From the NCBI GenBank assembly GCA_000436115.1, contig FR894542.1, positions 5,292-11,910 of the forward strand: a stretch of 6,619 nucleotides of DNA, given 5' to 3'. Below, in pieces: positions 6,044-6,619 of the stretch. The translations under genes were made by a program, and so were the position numbers. Within the stretch, counting starts at the first letter, position 1; the number at the start of each line of letters is the position of its first letter. Origin of the DNA: Firmicutes bacterium CAG:534 (GTDB lineage Bacteria > Bacillota > Clostridia > Lachnospirales > Lachnospiraceae). The notes beneath the pieces are model-generated. The model was not told where the DNA came from, did not search any database, and saw only the letters and a list, made by a program, of their open reading frames with translations.

Positions 6044-6619
6044 ATGAAAAAATATAGCATGATTACGGATCAGCCTGGGCGTTCACTTTTTTCCTTTGCT
6101 GTGCCCATGATCCTTGGAAATTTATTTCAGCAATTATATACCACTGCGGATTCTGTGATCGTTGGCCGCTTCGTGGGAGAGGAAGCGCTTGCGGCAGTGG
6201 GGGCTTCCTATTCGCTTACCACAGTTTTTGTGATGATCGCCATTGGCGGCGGCATGGGAGCCTCTGTGGTCACCGCCCAGTATCTGGGGGCGGGGATGCT
6301 GCAGAAGCTGAAAACTTCGATCAGCACGGCGCTGATCAGCTTTTTTGTGCTGAGCTTTCTGCTGGGAGCCTTTGGATTTTTCTTTTCCCATAGGATCCTG
6401 TCTGCGCTGAGCACGCCGGCCAACATTCTCAAGGACGCCGTGCTCTATCTGGACATTTATTTTGTGGGCTTGCCGTTTTTGTTCCTTTATAATATTTTGT
6501 CCTCCGTTTTTAATGCACTGGGAGACTCCAAAACACCGCTGTATCTGCTGATCTTTTCCTCCTTCCTCAATATCCTTACGGATCTGTTTTTGGTAGGGGG
6601 GATGAAACTGGGAGTGGCA
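6044..6619 (+). CDS. MATE-family multidrug/toxin efflux transporter, N-terminal part
   Basis: The first 192 residues of a polytopic membrane protein, open to the right edge; complete MATE proteins are about 450 residues with 12 helices. The N-terminus MKKYSMITDQP leads into helix 1 (about 14-38), with NLFQQLYTTADSVIVGRFVG, a hallmark of the bacterial MATE (NorM/DinF-like) family. Further hydrophobic segments lie at about 47-72, 93-115, 134-158 and 166-190. Family motifs GGGMGASVVTAQYLGAG (68-84) and NALGDSKTPLYLL (157-169) are present. Such proteins export cationic drugs, dyes or metabolites using a Na+ or H+ gradient; the substrate cannot be told. ATG 6044 has GGGAG at 6035-6039, four bases upstream, and follows the peptidase-like gene by only 12 bases, so the two are very likely translated from one mRNA. 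Confidence 0.9.
   Translation, partial: MKKYSMITDQPGRSLFSFAVPMILGNLFQQLYTTADSVIVGRFVGEEALAAVGASYSLTTVFVMIAIGGGMGASVVTAQYLGAGMLQKLKTSISTALISFFVLSFLLGAFGFFFSHRILSALSTPANILKDAVLYLDIYFVGLPFLFLYNILSSVFNALGDSKTPLYLLIFSSFLNILTDLFLVGGMKLGVA

Noticed and set aside
6134..6432. Antisense reading frames opposite the MATE gene
   Set aside because: The + strand encodes clear MATE motifs and membrane helices through this region; the antisense products are low-complexity shadows.

Overview
The window looks like a chromosomal stretch from an anaerobic, low-to-moderate G+C Firmicute. A gut-type Clostridia/Lachnospiraceae relative is my best guess. The basis is the oxygen-sensitive class III ribonucleotide reductase, strong GGAGG-type ribosome binding sites, heavy use of AGA/AGG and GGA codons, and the protein families present. 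The genus assignment is inference. All genes lie on the + strand.

Layout. Bases 1-213 are the 3' end of an RsmF-type rRNA m5C methyltransferase gene. A sigma-A-like promoter (215-242) follows its stop codon and drives a tetratricopeptide-repeat lipoprotein gene (282-1334). The 226-base gap 1335-1560 holds a long imperfect inverted repeat. It reads both as two NrdR-box-like operators spaced three helical turns apart and as a terminator-like hairpin with a T-tract. A second promoter (1424-1452), a leader of about 100 nt and a strong ribosome binding site come next.

A tightly spaced gene run then begins: nrdD (1561-3951, class III ribonucleotide reductase with a fused C-terminal glutaredoxin-like domain), metY (3989-5272, O-acetylhomoserine sulfhydrylase), an unnamed 239-residue protein with features of a C39/papain-like cysteine peptidase (5312-6031), and the first 192 codons of a MATE-family efflux transporter that runs off the right edge (6044-6619). 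Gaps within this run are 37, 39 and 12 bases with no visible terminator, so one transcript from the nrdD promoter is plausible.

How the parts relate. The NrdR-like boxes would tie nrdD transcription to nucleotide status, and the glutaredoxin-like tail suggests a dithiol-reduced enzyme. The activase gene nrdG, which usually follows nrdD, is not between nrdD and the right edge. Downstream genes for homocysteine synthesis, a peptidase-like protein and a transporter have no obvious shared pathway with it. No tRNA, rRNA, CRISPR array, insertion sequence or phage gene was seen. The most interesting points are the nrdD control region, the NrdD-glutaredoxin fusion, and the peptidase-like protein next to a MATE transporter.
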